A stretch of 37,144 nucleotides of DNA, from contig JANMLW010000137.1 in the NCBI GenBank assembly GCA_031372765.1, positions 1 to 37,144 of the forward strand. Direction: 5' to 3'. Source of the stretch: JADCCX01 sp031372765. Its GTDB lineage: Bacteria; Pseudomonadota; Alphaproteobacteria; Rhizobiales; Beijerinckiaceae. The notes under the pieces were generated by a model. It saw only the letters and a list, made by a program, of their open reading frames with translations. It searched no databases and had not been told where the DNA came from. Each line of letters begins with the position of its first letter. Within the stretch, counting starts at the first letter, position 1. Positions 24,908-33,970 of the stretch are shown here, piece after piece. Position numbers and translations under genes: made by a program.

Positions 24908-27900
24908 GCGCCAGACACCCCAAGGTTTTCACGGTTGCGCCCGGCGCATCATTCCTGCCGACAGTGGTTGATGCCTGCATTGCCGGAACCTTGGGTGTAG
25001 GCTTTCCCAAAGGCGGAAGGGACTTCTCCACGGCTACCATATATGTGCCGACGCGCCGCGCCGCCCGCGCTCTCTCCCATGCATTTGCCAAAGCATTGGA
25101 ACCGGGTGCCGTGCTTTTGCCGCGTATCGTGCCTTTGGGCGATCCTTCCGATATCGAGGAACAGTCGATCCTTCAACTGAGCGATGTTGCGGATGCACGA
25201 CAGGGGCTTCCGGCGATCGGTGATCTTGATCGACGCCTCCTTCTGACGGAACTGATACAGGGTTGGCAAAAAAGCCGGTTTTTCCAGAGTCTGTCAGACA
25301 ACAGGGACGGTTTTTCCATCGGTGAAAGTTTCAGCAGCAGCTATGCCTTGTCGGATGATCTGGGGCGTCTGATCGATGAGTTCGCCATTGAAGGGGCAGA
25401 CTGGCAGCAGGTTGGCGCTCTGGTGACGGAGACATTCGATACTTACTGGAGCCTGACCCGCTCCTTTCTTGATATTGCGGGTCAGCAATGGCCTGTTGTC
25501 CTGAAAGAACTGGGATTTCTCGATCCATCAACGCGCTTGAACATGTTGCTCGATGCCGAAGTCGAAAGACTGAAACAAGCACCGCCGGCGCATCCGGTTA
25601 TTGCCGCCGGATCGACGGGCACCGTTCCCGCAACTGCCAGACTGCTTGCCGCTATTGCGCGCCTGCCCAATGGCGCCGTTGTGCTGCCGGGCCTGGATAA
25701 GGCGATGCAACAACATGCCTGGGAGATGATCAGCAGCGCCAACGAAACCGGAACGTCCTCCTCCGGTGACAGTCACCCTCAGGCGGCGCTCAAACGGTTG
25801 CTGGTCCCTCTGGGAATCGAACGTGAATCCGTTGTGAACATCGGCCAATCAAGCACAGAACTTGCTCTAAGGGCTGAAATTGTAGCGCATTCCGCCCGGT
25901 CTGTTGAAGCGACTGAAGACTGGCCACTCTTGCGGCAAAACATTGGCGCGGAGCTATCAACGGGCTTGCACGGCATCAGCATCTTCGAGGCTGCTGACGA
26001 ACGACAGGAGGCACTGGGGATTGCCGTCGCCCTGCGCGGTATCCTTGAGGAGTCAGGCAAGACAGCTGCCCTGATAACACCAGACCGTGCCTTGGCGCAG
26101 CGTGTATCTGCCGAACTCAGGCGCTGGGGCATTCAGGCCGATGACTCAGCCGGTGTTCCGCTTGGCCAGACCGTACTGGGCTCGCTCGCAAGACTGATTT
26201 CAAAAGCGACGCTTCAGTCGTTCAATGTCACGGCGACCGCGGCTATTCTCAACTGTGGCGTCGTACCGCTTGACATGGAGGCACTGGACTTTGGCGAGGC
26301 CCGGCAGGCGCTGGAGCTTCTGGGCTTTCGCGGTCAGGAAATCGGCGCAGGACTGGAGGGAATTGAACGGTCACTGGACACGGCAGAAGATACTGCCGCG
26401 CATCCGCATGCTGCTGCGCCTGTCGCGCGCATGGACAAGGGCAGAACGCTTTCCGCCCGTATCCTTCTGAAAGGCCTTGTGGAGGCAATGGCACCCTTCA
26501 ACGCCTTGGCAGAAACCCCTCAGCCCCTGAAGCACTGGGCGCGAGCCCATCATCAGGCATTGACACGCTGGGCTGGCGCGCAAGCCACAGACGGGTCTGA
26601 TGCCGTTGCCATGGGAACCGTGTTTGATGCCATCGAGAATGCGACCGTCAATCCCACGGTCATTCTGGCAGACTACGATGCCTTCCTTGACCAGACATTG
26701 CGTGAAACACCGGTCTCACCCTCCTTGCCTGTTCAGGGACGCATCAAGATATGGGGCCTTCTGGAAGCCCGGTTGCTGACAGCGGACCGCATCGTGCTGG
26801 GGGGGTTGAACGAGGGCATATGGCCGCCTGATGCGCGCAATGATGCGTTTCTCAACCGCAGCATGCGGGCGCAGCTGGGACTTGCCTCGCCGGATCGTCG
26901 CATTGGCCAGAGTGCGCATGATTTTGCTCAGGCGCTTGGTGCGCAGGATGTCATTCTTGCAAGAGCGCTGACCGTGGAGGGAACGCCCATGGTTTCGTCG
27001 CGCTTTTTGCGCAGGCTGGATGCGTTTGTGGGCACGGATGCGGCAAGCAGCATGCGGAGCCGGGCAAAATGGCTGGAGACATGCATTGAGGCGGTTGACT
27101 CAGCGCCCAGACAGGAACCGTTTTCGCGCCCGGCTCCCACGCCCGATGCGTCACTCCAGCCGCAGACATTGTCGATCACGGAAATTGCCACCCTCTACCG
27201 GGATCCCTACGCTATCTATGCCCGCCATGTCCTTGGGCTGTCGCCGGTTGAGCCGTTGGTCGAAGGCGTTGATGCCCGTGATCGCGGCGAGATGATCCAT
27301 GCTGTTCTTGCCAAATTCGTTGATCAGACACGCGATGCATGGCCTGATGATCCGCTGGCCACCATGACACTGTTGGGTGAAGCCACATTCGCCCCCTACC
27401 GACATCTTGAAAGTGTCAGTGCATTCTGGTGGCCGATGTTCGAGACCACTGCCCTCTGGTTTGTGGGATGGGAGGCAGCCAGACGAGCAGCACTTGCCGG
27501 CAGCGCCACGGAGTGCAGCGGGAAGATGGTGCTGGCGCTGGACGATGGCACTGCTTTCACTTTGCGCGGACGGGCAGACAGGATTGACACGATGCGCGAT
27601 GGCACACTGACCGTCATCGATTACAAGACTGGCGGCACACCCACCAATCCGCAGGTTCTATCGGGTATCGAACCGCAATTGACCTTGCAGGCGGCCATGG
27701 CGGCGGCTGGCCAGTTCAAGGGTGTTGTCGGCAGGACTGTGGGCGAAATTGGCTATGCCAAGGTTGGGCGAGAACCCGGATACAGTGCCATTCAGTTCAA
27801 GGATGTTGATGCGTCCGTCGGGAGAAGCGCCCTAAAGGACATCGACAACCTGAAAACCATGCTCAACCGATTACGCGAGGGAACGAAGGACTATCCCTAT

Positions 27901-28002
27901 CTGTCGCATCGCATGTTGCACTATGTGAGCGACAAGGGAGATTATGACCATCTGGCCCGGACCAGGGAATGGATGGCGGATGAGACCGGCGACGAAGGTT
28001 GA
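24904..28002 (+). CDS. addB: Double-strand break repair protein AddB
   Basis: Nuclease/structural subunit of the AddAB helicase-nuclease, which resects double-strand breaks and loads RecA. The 1032-residue product is in the range of the alphaproteobacterial AddB family. The N-terminus has 'IYVPTRRAARALSHAFAKAL', the middle has 'RIKIWGLLEARLLTADRIVL' and 'NEGIWPPDARNDAFLNRSMR', and the C-terminus has a RecB-type nuclease with RGEMIHAVL and GRADRID...VIDYKTGG. I chose TTG 24904: it overlaps the TGA of the preceding gene and has CGGAG about 6 nt upstream. No addA follows; the next gene is an RNase D homologue. AddA would normally be the next gene. Confidence 0.93.
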   Translation: MSARHPKVFTVAPGASFLPTVVDACIAGTLGVGFPKGGRDFSTATIYVPTRRAARALSHAFAKALEPGAVLLPRIVPLGDPSDIEEQSILQLSDVADARQGLPAIGDLDRRLLLTELIQGWQKSRFFQSLSDNRDGFSIGESFSSSYALSDDLGRLIDEFAIEGADWQQVGALVTETFDTYWSLTRSFLDIAGQQWPVVLKELGFLDPSTRLNMLLDAEVERLKQAPPAHPVIAAGSTGTVPATARLLAAIARLPNGAVVLPGLDKAMQQHAWEMISSANETGTSSSGDSHPQAALKRLLVPLGIERESVVNIGQSSTELALRAEIVAHSARSVEATEDWPLLRQNIGAELSTGLHGISIFEAADERQEALGIAVALRGILEESGKTAALITPDRALAQRVSAELRRWGIQADDSAGVPLGQTVLGSLARLISKATLQSFNVTATAAILNCGVVPLDMEALDFGEARQALELLGFRGQEIGAGLEGIERSLDTAEDTAAHPHAAAPVARMDKGRTLSARILLKGLVEAMAPFNALAETPQPLKHWARAHHQALTRWAGAQATDGSDAVAMGTVFDAIENATVNPTVILADYDAFLDQTLRETPVSPSLPVQGRIKIWGLLEARLLTADRIVLGGLNEGIWPPDARNDAFLNRSMRAQLGLASPDRRIGQSAHDFAQALGAQDVILARALTVEGTPMVSSRFLRRLDAFVGTDAASSMRSRAKWLETCIEAVDSAPRQEPFSRPAPTPDASLQPQTLSITEIATLYRDPYAIYARHVLGLSPVEPLVEGVDARDRGEMIHAVLAKFVDQTRDAWPDDPLATMTLLGEATFAPYRHLESVSAFWWPMFETTALWFVGWEAARRAALAGSATECSGKMVLALDDGTAFTLRGRADRIDTMRDGTLTVIDYKTGGTPTNPQVLSGIEPQLTLQAAMAAAGQFKGVVGRTVGEIGYAKVGREPGYSAIQFKDVDASVGRSALKDIDNLKTMLNRLREGTKDYPYLSHRMLHYVSDKGDYDHLARTREWMADETGDEG

Positions 28003-28097
28003 ATACACTCTTTGATGCTTGTTGGATTGGACGCTTGCCACTGAAGCGGCTATGGCATTGGCAAAAGTGCATCAACTGAACCTTATGCAGGCAGCCA

Positions 28098-28712
28098 ATG
28101 ACAATCCACTATCACAAGGGTGATTTGCCCGCCGGTCTTGATTTCGGGCAAGCCGTTGCAATCGATACGGAAACCATGGGGCTTAACCCGCTCCGGGACC
28201 GTCTTTGCGCCGTTCAGCTCTCGGCAGGTGACGGCAATGCGCATGTCGTGCAGATCATGGCAGGACAGAAGAAAGCGCCCCATCTGGTGGCCTTGCTGCG
28301 GGATCGGAAAGTGAACAAGATTTTCCACTTCGCCCGGTTTGATCTCGCCGTGCTCTATCATGCCTTTGGCGTCAGCACCGGGCCGGTGTATTGCACCAAG
28401 ATCGCATCGCGCCTGACACGCACATTCACTGATAGGCACGGTCTGAAGGACCTCGCCAAGGATTTATGTGGCATCGACATGTCGAAACAGCAGCAGTCCT
28501 CGGACTGGGGTGCCGAGCAATTCACCGAAGCGCAATTGAGCTATGCCGCATCCGATGTGCTCCACCTGCACGAAATGCAAAAGAAGCTCGACACCATGCT
28601 GGCGCGTGAACAGCGCACGGAGTTGGCTGCTGCCTGTTTCAGGTTTTTGCCAACCCGCGCCAGACTTGATCTTGCTGGTTGGCCAGAACAGGATATCTTT
28701 GCACACAGTTGA
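28098..28712 (+). CDS. RNase D-like 3'-5' exonuclease
   Basis: Short (204-residue) DEDDy-type exonuclease of the RNase D family, likely acting on structured RNA 3' ends. Exo I is in VAIDTETMGL (Asp/Glu pair), Exo II is FHFARFDLAVLYHAF, and Exo III is the Tyr...Asp pair in LSYAASDVLHLHEMQ. It lacks the HRDC domains of full-length RNase D, as usual for this small rhizobial type. This gene commonly precedes lptC in Hyphomicrobiales, as here (124-bp gap). It begins 95 bp after addB. Confidence 0.9.
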   Translation: MTIHYHKGDLPAGLDFGQAVAIDTETMGLNPLRDRLCAVQLSAGDGNAHVVQIMAGQKKAPHLVALLRDRKVNKIFHFARFDLAVLYHAFGVSTGPVYCTKIASRLTRTFTDRHGLKDLAKDLCGIDMSKQQQSSDWGAEQFTEAQLSYAASDVLHLHEMQKKLDTMLAREQRTELAAACFRFLPTRARLDLAGWPEQDIFAHS

Positions 28713-28836
28713 GCAGCCTTAGGTTGAAGGGTCGATTGCGTCATAACTTTGCCACAGGCTTGCAGCGAGACTATATCTCACAAGAAAATGCTGTATCCGC
28801 GATATTCTTGTCGGTTAATGATTTGAAGGTATGGGC

Positions 28837-29580
28837 ATGTTTCGGGCAATAGCCAGAAAGATCGGGACGGGAGCCAGGATGCCGCCAGCGGCATCTGTCG
28901 CTGTTGCGCCCACGCTCTCTGTCCTGTCTTTGCCTGCTGAAAACCCGGCCTATGACGCGGCCATGCGCCACAGCAGGCGCGTGCGGTTTCTGCGACGCAT
29001 GATTCCCTTCACCTGTGTAGTCGCTGTCATCGGTCCGATCACCTGGGGGATTGTGGCCCCCTTTGCCCGGTCATTGCCAGACGTGAAAGTGGGCCGGGCC
29101 AGTGTCTCCGGTAGCAGGATAACCATGGAAGCGCCCAAACTGTCCGGCTTCAAGAAGGATCAGAAATCCTATGAGGTAACCGCAAAAGAGGCTATTCAGG
29201 ATATAAAGACGCCAACTGTGATTGAACTCAACCAGCTGGTTGCCCGCATGGAGCAGGAGCGCAACAGCTTTGCCCGCCTGACATCGGATTGGGGGCGCTT
29301 TGACCAGACGGCTGACCGTCTTGATCTCAAGGGCAATGTGCAGGTGCGCACAGATACCGGCTACGAGGTGGACATGCTGTCAGCCCGTGTTGACATGAAG
29401 TCCGGAAATGTCATCTCGACAGAGCCGGTAAAGGTCCGTTCACAGACCGGAACAATCGAGGCAGACAGGGTAGAGGTCAAGGATAATGCGGCCCATGTGA
29501 TTTTTGAGGGACGCGTTAAGTCCGTCTTCATTCAGACAGACGATCAGCTATCCCAAGCCAATGGAGCGAAAAAACCATGA
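28837..29580 (+). CDS. lptC: LPS export protein LptC
   Basis: Bitopic inner-membrane protein that joins the LptB2FG transporter to periplasmic LptA and passes on LPS. The product (247 residues) has a cytoplasmic Ala/Pro-rich N-terminus, one TM helix (MIPFTCVVAVIGPITWGIVA) and a periplasmic beta-jellyroll domain ('YEVTAKEAIQDIKTPTVIEL', 'GRVKSVF'). Two ATGs compete, at 28831 and 28837. GAAGGT lies 6 nt before the second but directly abuts the first, so I chose 28837. Its stop overlaps the lptA start (ATGA). Confidence 0.9.
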   Translation: MFRAIARKIGTGARMPPAASVAVAPTLSVLSLPAENPAYDAAMRHSRRVRFLRRMIPFTCVVAVIGPITWGIVAPFARSLPDVKVGRASVSGSRITMEAPKLSGFKKDQKSYEVTAKEAIQDIKTPTVIELNQLVARMEQERNSFARLTSDWGRFDQTADRLDLKGNVQVRTDTGYEVDMLSARVDMKSGNVISTEPVKVRSQTGTIEADRVEVKDNAAHVIFEGRVKSVFIQTDDQLSQANGAKKP

Positions 29581-30260
29581 TTAGCGGCAGACACCGTGTT
29601 TTGGTTGCAGTTATTGTTGCGTTGGGTGTTCTGGCTCATGCCACCAGCCCATCGTCAATGTTTATGGGACAGGCCCAGGCGCAGGCGGCAAAGGCAGGTG
29701 CCAGCGCCCGTACGGATCCATTCGGCGGATTTGGGGGCAATTCCAAGGACCCCATCCGGATTGACGCCAACAAACTTGAGGTTTTCGACAAGGAACAGAA
29801 AGCCATCTACAGCGGCGATGTGGTTGCAGTGCGGGGAACGACAACGACCCGGGCTTCCGTGATGACGATTTTCTATGACAATAAAAAAACCGGTGACCAG
29901 GGCAAGAGCGGAGCGGGTGCGGTTCGCAACGGTAGCGGCGGCGCTACCCCGTCACAGGATGGTGCCTTGAAGCGGATCGAGTTCAAGGGACCCGTCAGTG
30001 TCGTCAATGGCACGCAAACAGCTACCGCCAATGAAATGATCTATGACGCGTTGGCCAAAAAGGTATTCCTGAAGGGCAATGCGGTCGTGGCCGATGGCGT
30101 CAATATCCAGCGCGGCGAAAACATGGTCTATGACACAGAGACATCCATCGCGGTTGTCACCAATCCAACGCCCGGGGGGCGCGTGCAAGGAATCTTCACG
30201 CCCGGAAGCCAGGATGAAAAACCTGTCGCCAAGAAGAAAGAGCGTCCTGCTACCAACTGA
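29577..30260 (+). CDS. lptA: LPS transport periplasmic protein LptA
   Basis: Periplasmic OstA-fold protein whose oligomers bridge LPS from LptC to the outer membrane. The 227-residue product has a signal peptide (VLVAVIVALGVLAHATSP, then AQAQA). Its OstA domain has 'PIRIDANKLEVFDKEQKAIY', 'GDVVAVRGTTTTRA' and 'ANEMIYDALAKKVFLKGNAV'. A Gly/Ser linker with GQGKSGAG-type sequence interrupts the domain, and the tail is Lys-rich. It is translationally coupled to lptC and is followed by lptB 88 bp later. Confidence 0.92.
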   Translation: MISGRHRVLVAVIVALGVLAHATSPSSMFMGQAQAQAAKAGASARTDPFGGFGGNSKDPIRIDANKLEVFDKEQKAIYSGDVVAVRGTTTTRASVMTIFYDNKKTGDQGKSGAGAVRNGSGGATPSQDGALKRIEFKGPVSVVNGTQTATANEMIYDALAKKVFLKGNAVVADGVNIQRGENMVYDTETSIAVVTNPTPGGRVQGIFTPGSQDEKPVAKKKERPATN

Positions 30261-30348
30261 CAGGCATGCTACCAACCAACAGGTCCGCAATTGCCTTTGA
30301 AGAGAAGGCAAAATTCTGGCAAGGTTTGCCAAACAGGAATTTGTAAGC

Positions 30349-31260
30349 GTGAACTTCGCCTTCTGGAAACGTAAAGCAGCAGAAAAACCGGTGCGAAGCA
30401 ATCCGCCCGACGACGCGCATGCAACTTTATTGAAAGAGCCGTCAGATCAAAATGACACTCATCAAGCACTCAGCACGCTATCTTCTCCCGCGATTGCAAG
30501 GCACGCTTTGGTCAGTCCTGCCACGCTGACATCTGGCGCGGACATGCTTTCCGCTCACGGCCTGCAAAAAAGTTTCAAAGGCAGACGTGTCGTCGATGGT
30601 GTCAGCCTCAATGTGCGCAAGGGTGAGGCCGTTGGTCTGCTCGGACCCAATGGTGCGGGCAAGACAACCGCCTTCTACATGATCACGGGCCTGCTGGAAT
30701 CAGACGCCGGTGAAGTGATCCTTGAAGGCAATAACATCACGCCCCTGCCAATGTATCGCCGGGCACGCCTTGGCATCGGCTATCTGCCACAGGAAGCATC
30801 AATTTTTCGCGGGTTGAGTGTTGAGGACAATATCCGTGCCGTGCTTGAAGTGGTGGAACCCAACCGAAAAAAACGCGAAGAGCAACTCGATTCCCTGCTT
30901 GCCGAGTTCAACATCACCCGGCTGCGCAAATCGCCTTCCATCGCTTTGTCAGGGGGCGAACGCCGCCGTTGCGAGATTGCGCGGGCACTGGCCGGGCGTC
31001 CCAAATTCATGCTGCTGGACGAGCCCTTTGCCGGCATCGATCCGATCGCTGTTGGCGACATCCAGAACCTTGTTCATCACCTGAAAGCCCGTGGCATTGG
31101 CGTGCTCATTACCGACCACAATGTGCGTGAAACGCTGGCGCTGACGGACCGTGCCTATATCATCCATTCCGGCAAGGTGTTGATGGAAGGCAAGCCGCAG
31201 GAGGTGATTGATCATCCTGATGTGCGGCGATTGTATCTGGGTGAAGATTTTCGCATGTAG
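30349..31260 (+). CDS. lptB: LPS export ABC transporter ATP-binding protein LptB
   Basis: Cytoplasmic ATPase that drives LPS extraction from the inner membrane by LptFG. The 303-residue product has Walker A GPNGAGKTT, a Q-loop in 'GIGYLPQEASIFRGLSVEDN', the signature LSGGE, Walker B FMLLDEPFAGIDP and the switch His in LITDHN. About 60 residues of low-complexity sequence precede the ABC domain, which properly begins near MLSAHGLQKSF (ATG 30544). GTG 30349 keeps that extension and has AGGA about 10 nt upstream. N-terminal extensions also occur in rhizobial LptB, but the exact start is uncertain. rpoN, which often follows in rhizobia, is absent. Confidence 0.93.
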   Translation: MNFAFWKRKAAEKPVRSNPPDDAHATLLKEPSDQNDTHQALSTLSSPAIARHALVSPATLTSGADMLSAHGLQKSFKGRRVVDGVSLNVRKGEAVGLLGPNGAGKTTAFYMITGLLESDAGEVILEGNNITPLPMYRRARLGIGYLPQEASIFRGLSVEDNIRAVLEVVEPNRKKREEQLDSLLAEFNITRLRKSPSIALSGGERRRCEIARALAGRPKFMLLDEPFAGIDPIAVGDIQNLVHHLKARGIGVLITDHNVRETLALTDRAYIIHSGKVLMEGKPQEVIDHPDVRRLYLGEDFRM

Positions 31261-31340
31261 CAAAATTAGGTTGGAATGTCGGCATTACCCCCTGATATAT
31301 CCGAGTTCAATTCCGTCTCAAACCGGTGTTTCATACTGGC

Positions 31341-32000
31341 ATGCGAGCCTTCGTATCAGCCCGGTCCATCATCCTGCTTCTTGCCATCGGTCTTTCCGCT
31401 TGCATGCGCCCTGAGCGCAGCACCAACCATGCCGACTGGTTGAAGGAAGCAACCCGCAGCTGGAACGGCGAAAGCAAGGCCCGCGTCATCGCCGCAGCGG
31501 AGGCGGTTCTCAAACATTCAGACCGGCAGGATTTCACCTTCGAGTACAACAAATCCGGCTTCAGCGCACGGCGCAAATTTTTCATCTATGCCGTTATCGC
31601 CACAGCAGAAGGCGAAGACCGCTGGACGTTTGCCGTGAGCGAGAACAGCGAGGGTGCAAGTGCATCTGTCCGTATCATCCAGCGCGGTACGGCAACGGCG
31701 GGGCGTGCAACAGAAAGGTTTCGCGACAACCAGACGATGATTGGCAGTTTCCGGTTGTTCTATGCCCGGCTTGACTACATGCTGGGCAAGCGCACGGACT
31801 GGATTGGTTGTGCCGACGCTGCAACAAAACTGTCGCTGAACCGGGAGGCCCCTGGCTTGCAGGGCCTTTGCAGCATCACCCATCAAGCCAATGACAATGC
31901 GCCACCGGCCAAAATCGTGATCCGCGCGGTGGCAGCTGCAAAAGCCAGGGCGGGTCCGCCTGATCCGCCCTCGATTTCGACAACTGATGAGCCGGATTAA
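31341..32000 (+). CDS. Hypothetical lipoprotein
   Basis: Unrecognised protein of about 219 residues. The N-terminus is a lipoprotein signal: MRAFVSARSIILLLAIGLSA ends in the lipobox LSAC, so the mature protein should be lipidated. The rest is a soluble, Lys/Arg/Glu-rich domain without a motif I can name. I chose ATG 31341 because the signal peptide starts there; an in-frame GTG at 31326 is possible and neither has a good ribosome-binding site. It ends convergently with metXW, overlapping by 4 bp within a shared palindrome. It lies 80 bp after lptB, so it may be the last gene of the lpt run, but a role in LPS transport is not shown. Confidence 0.7.
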   Translation: MRAFVSARSIILLLAIGLSACMRPERSTNHADWLKEATRSWNGESKARVIAAAEAVLKHSDRQDFTFEYNKSGFSARRKFFIYAVIATAEGEDRWTFAVSENSEGASASVRIIQRGTATAGRATERFRDNQTMIGSFRLFYARLDYMLGKRTDWIGCADAATKLSLNREAPGLQGLCSITHQANDNAPPAKIVIRAVAAAKARAGPPDPPSISTTDEPD

Positions 32001-32006
32001 TCCGGC
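31991..32006. repeat. 16-bp palindrome containing the stop codons of two convergent genes
   Basis: GCCGGATTAATCCGGC is perfectly self-complementary. Read on the plus strand it supplies CCG GAT TAA (Pro-Asp-stop) of the lipoprotein gene. Read on the minus strand it supplies the same CCG GAT TAA of metXW. Both transcripts could form the same short stem around their stops; no T-run follows. Confidence 0.8.
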
Positions 32007-33832
32007 CTGCGTTTCAGCAGAAAAACCGCCTGCTCGCCAAAAACGTTCCAGAACCACCATGGTGCGGTTAGGCGTAGCGGTTTGCCTGAGGCATTGAGTG
32101 CGAGGGCACGCTCCGTTTCAGCGCCAATGTCGCGCACAAGATCATCGAAATCCCGAATGGTGCAAAAATGGATATTGGGTGTTTCATACCAGGCATCCGG
32201 CAGGTTTTCGGTGACAGGCATCCGGCCGCCAATCAGCAAATCATAACGCACGCGCCAATGACCGAAATTGGGGAATGATATGATGGCACGCCGTCCAACC
32301 CGCAGCATCTGCTCCAGCACCCGCCGCGGATTGCGCGTGGCCTGAATGGTTTGTGAAAGGATGACGTAATCGAAGGAATCATCGGGATAGTTGATCAGGT
32401 CAGTATCGGCATCGCCCTGAATGACAGCCAGACCGTGGGTGACACAATTGGCCACACCGTCGCGTGAAAGCTCGATGCCACGGGCATCCACATCCTTGCG
32501 GTCGGCCAGCAATTTGAGCAGCGCGCCATCACCGCAGCCGACATCAAGCACGCGGCTGCCACGCTCCACCATATCTGCGATGATCAGCAGATCAACGCGC
32601 GCGCCGGGGCCTGAAGAGAGGTGTGGATCGGAGATTGTCATCTTCAATCCCCGCGCCTTGGCCGCGGCGCTCACAAAGCCGCTCAATGTGGCAAAAAACT
32701 CCGGCTCTTCCAGCAGGAAAGCATCATGGCCCTTGTCGCTGTCGATTTCGACGAAAGACACCAATGCGCCGGCCGCATTGAGGGCATGCACGACAGCGCG
32801 GCTGTCAGCAGTCGGAAACAGCCAGTCAGACGTGAATGAAACAATGCAGAAGCGTGTTTTTGACCCCTCGAAGGCTTTGGCGAGAATGCCGCCATGGTCA
32901 GCCGCGAGATCGAAATAATCCATGGCCCGCGTCAGGTAGAGATAGCTGTTTGCATCAAACCGTTCGACGAAGCTGGAGCCCTGATAACGCAGGTAACTTT
33001 CCACCTGAAAATCGGCATCAAACGAGAATGTCGGCGCATCCCGGTCCTGCAGTTTGCGACCAAACTTCCGCTGCAGGGCAGGCTCGGACAGATAGGTTAT
33101 ATGCGCCGCCATGCGCGCCACACCCAGACCCTTCTCTGGCAGAACGCCTTTCTCACGGTATCGACCGCCAGACCAGGCAGGGTCCGCCATGACAGCCTGA
33201 CGGCCCACCTCGTGAAACGCGATATTCTGTGCGGAATGCTTGGGCGCGGTGGCAATCGGCATCGCGGCAAAGACGCGATCCTTGTAGGTGGACGCCCATT
33301 CCAGCACCTGCATGCCACCCATGGATCCGCCTACAACCGCAAAAAGGCTTTCGATGCCTAGCCGGTCCATCAGCATGGCCTGCGCCCGCACCATATCGCG
33401 AATTGTTACAACAGGCAGATCAAGAGCGTAGGGCTTTCCGGTCGCGGGATTGGTGGAAGCTGGTCCGGTACTGCCCAGGCACCCGCCCACCACGTTGCTG
33501 CATATGACAAAATACTGATTTGTGTCGATGATTTTGCCAGGACCGATAAGGGTCTCCCACCAGCCTGTCTTGCCGGTGACCGGATTGATGCTGGCGACAT
33601 GCTGGTCACCTGTCAGCGCGTGGCAGACAAGAACGGCATTGGACTTCCGGGCATTCAGTTTGCCATAGCTTTGATAGGCCATCTGCAAGGGTGCGATTGT
33701 GGCTCCGGAATCCAGCACAAGTGGCTGATCCATCCCGAAACGCACGACCAGGCTGTCAGGCTGATCGGCCTGCGAGACACCAGCCGCAGCCAGAGCCGGA
33801 TTTTTTTTGCGGGTGGGCCGCGGAGCACTCAC
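31997..33832 (-). CDS. metX: Homoserine O-acetyltransferase fused to MetW methyltransferase-like protein
   Basis: Methionine-pathway fusion of 611 residues. Residues ~28-392 are MetX, which acetylates (or succinylates) homoserine: alpha/beta hydrolase with nucleophile Ser170 (GGSMGG), Asp336 (TSDWLFP) and His369 (DKGHDAF). Residues ~398-611 are MetW, a class I SAM-binding fold with RVLDVGCGDGALL at 427-439 and the family's 'SFPNFGHWRVRYDLLIGGRM' block; in other bacteria MetW associates with MetX. The two are usually adjacent genes; here no stop separates them. Met398, at the junction, is in frame after a GGGATTGAAG stretch and may be a relic or live internal start. The start is GTG 33832 with AGGA about 8 nt upstream. 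An inverted repeat lies just before it. Confidence 0.93.
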   Translation of the reverse strand: MSAPRPTRKKNPALAAAGVSQADQPDSLVVRFGMDQPLVLDSGATIAPLQMAYQSYGKLNARKSNAVLVCHALTGDQHVASINPVTGKTGWWETLIGPGKIIDTNQYFVICSNVVGGCLGSTGPASTNPATGKPYALDLPVVTIRDMVRAQAMLMDRLGIESLFAVVGGSMGGMQVLEWASTYKDRVFAAMPIATAPKHSAQNIAFHEVGRQAVMADPAWSGGRYREKGVLPEKGLGVARMAAHITYLSEPALQRKFGRKLQDRDAPTFSFDADFQVESYLRYQGSSFVERFDANSYLYLTRAMDYFDLAADHGGILAKAFEGSKTRFCIVSFTSDWLFPTADSRAVVHALNAAGALVSFVEIDSDKGHDAFLLEEPEFFATLSGFVSAAAKARGLKMTISDPHLSSGPGARVDLLIIADMVERGSRVLDVGCGDGALLKLLADRKDVDARGIELSRDGVANCVTHGLAVIQGDADTDLINYPDDSFDYVILSQTIQATRNPRRVLEQMLRVGRRAIISFPNFGHWRVRYDLLIGGRMPVTENLPDAWYETPNIHFCTIRDFDDLVRDIGAETERALALNASGKPLRLTAPWWFWNVFGEQAVFLLKRRPD

Positions 33833-33855
33833 TCAAATTTCCTGCATTACGTCCA

Positions 33856-33879
33856 TTACGTTCGATATAGAGAACGTAA
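33856..33879 (-). promoter_or_regulatory. Inverted repeat upstream of metXW, candidate operator
   Basis: TTACGTTC and GAACGTAA form a perfect 8-bp inverted repeat with an 8-nt AT-rich spacer (GATATAGA), 24 bp before the metXW GTG. A second CATTACGT direct copy sits at about 33845-33852, between it and the start codon. On the coding strand the spacer holds a -10-like TATATC. This looks like a repressor site for the methionine genes; the regulator is not identified. Confidence 0.5.
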
Positions 33880-33970
33880 GACCATTTGCCTAGTCAATTC
33901 ATCGCCAATGCGTTCATTCCCTTGCAATTCAGACTCGCACTTGAATCCACTGCATGCCATTGGCACGTTC

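Noticed and set aside
33833..33970. SAM-II-type riboswitch upstream of metXW
   Set aside because: I looked for the pseudoknot core expected before alphaproteobacterial met genes and did not find it; the inverted repeat explains the visible structure better.
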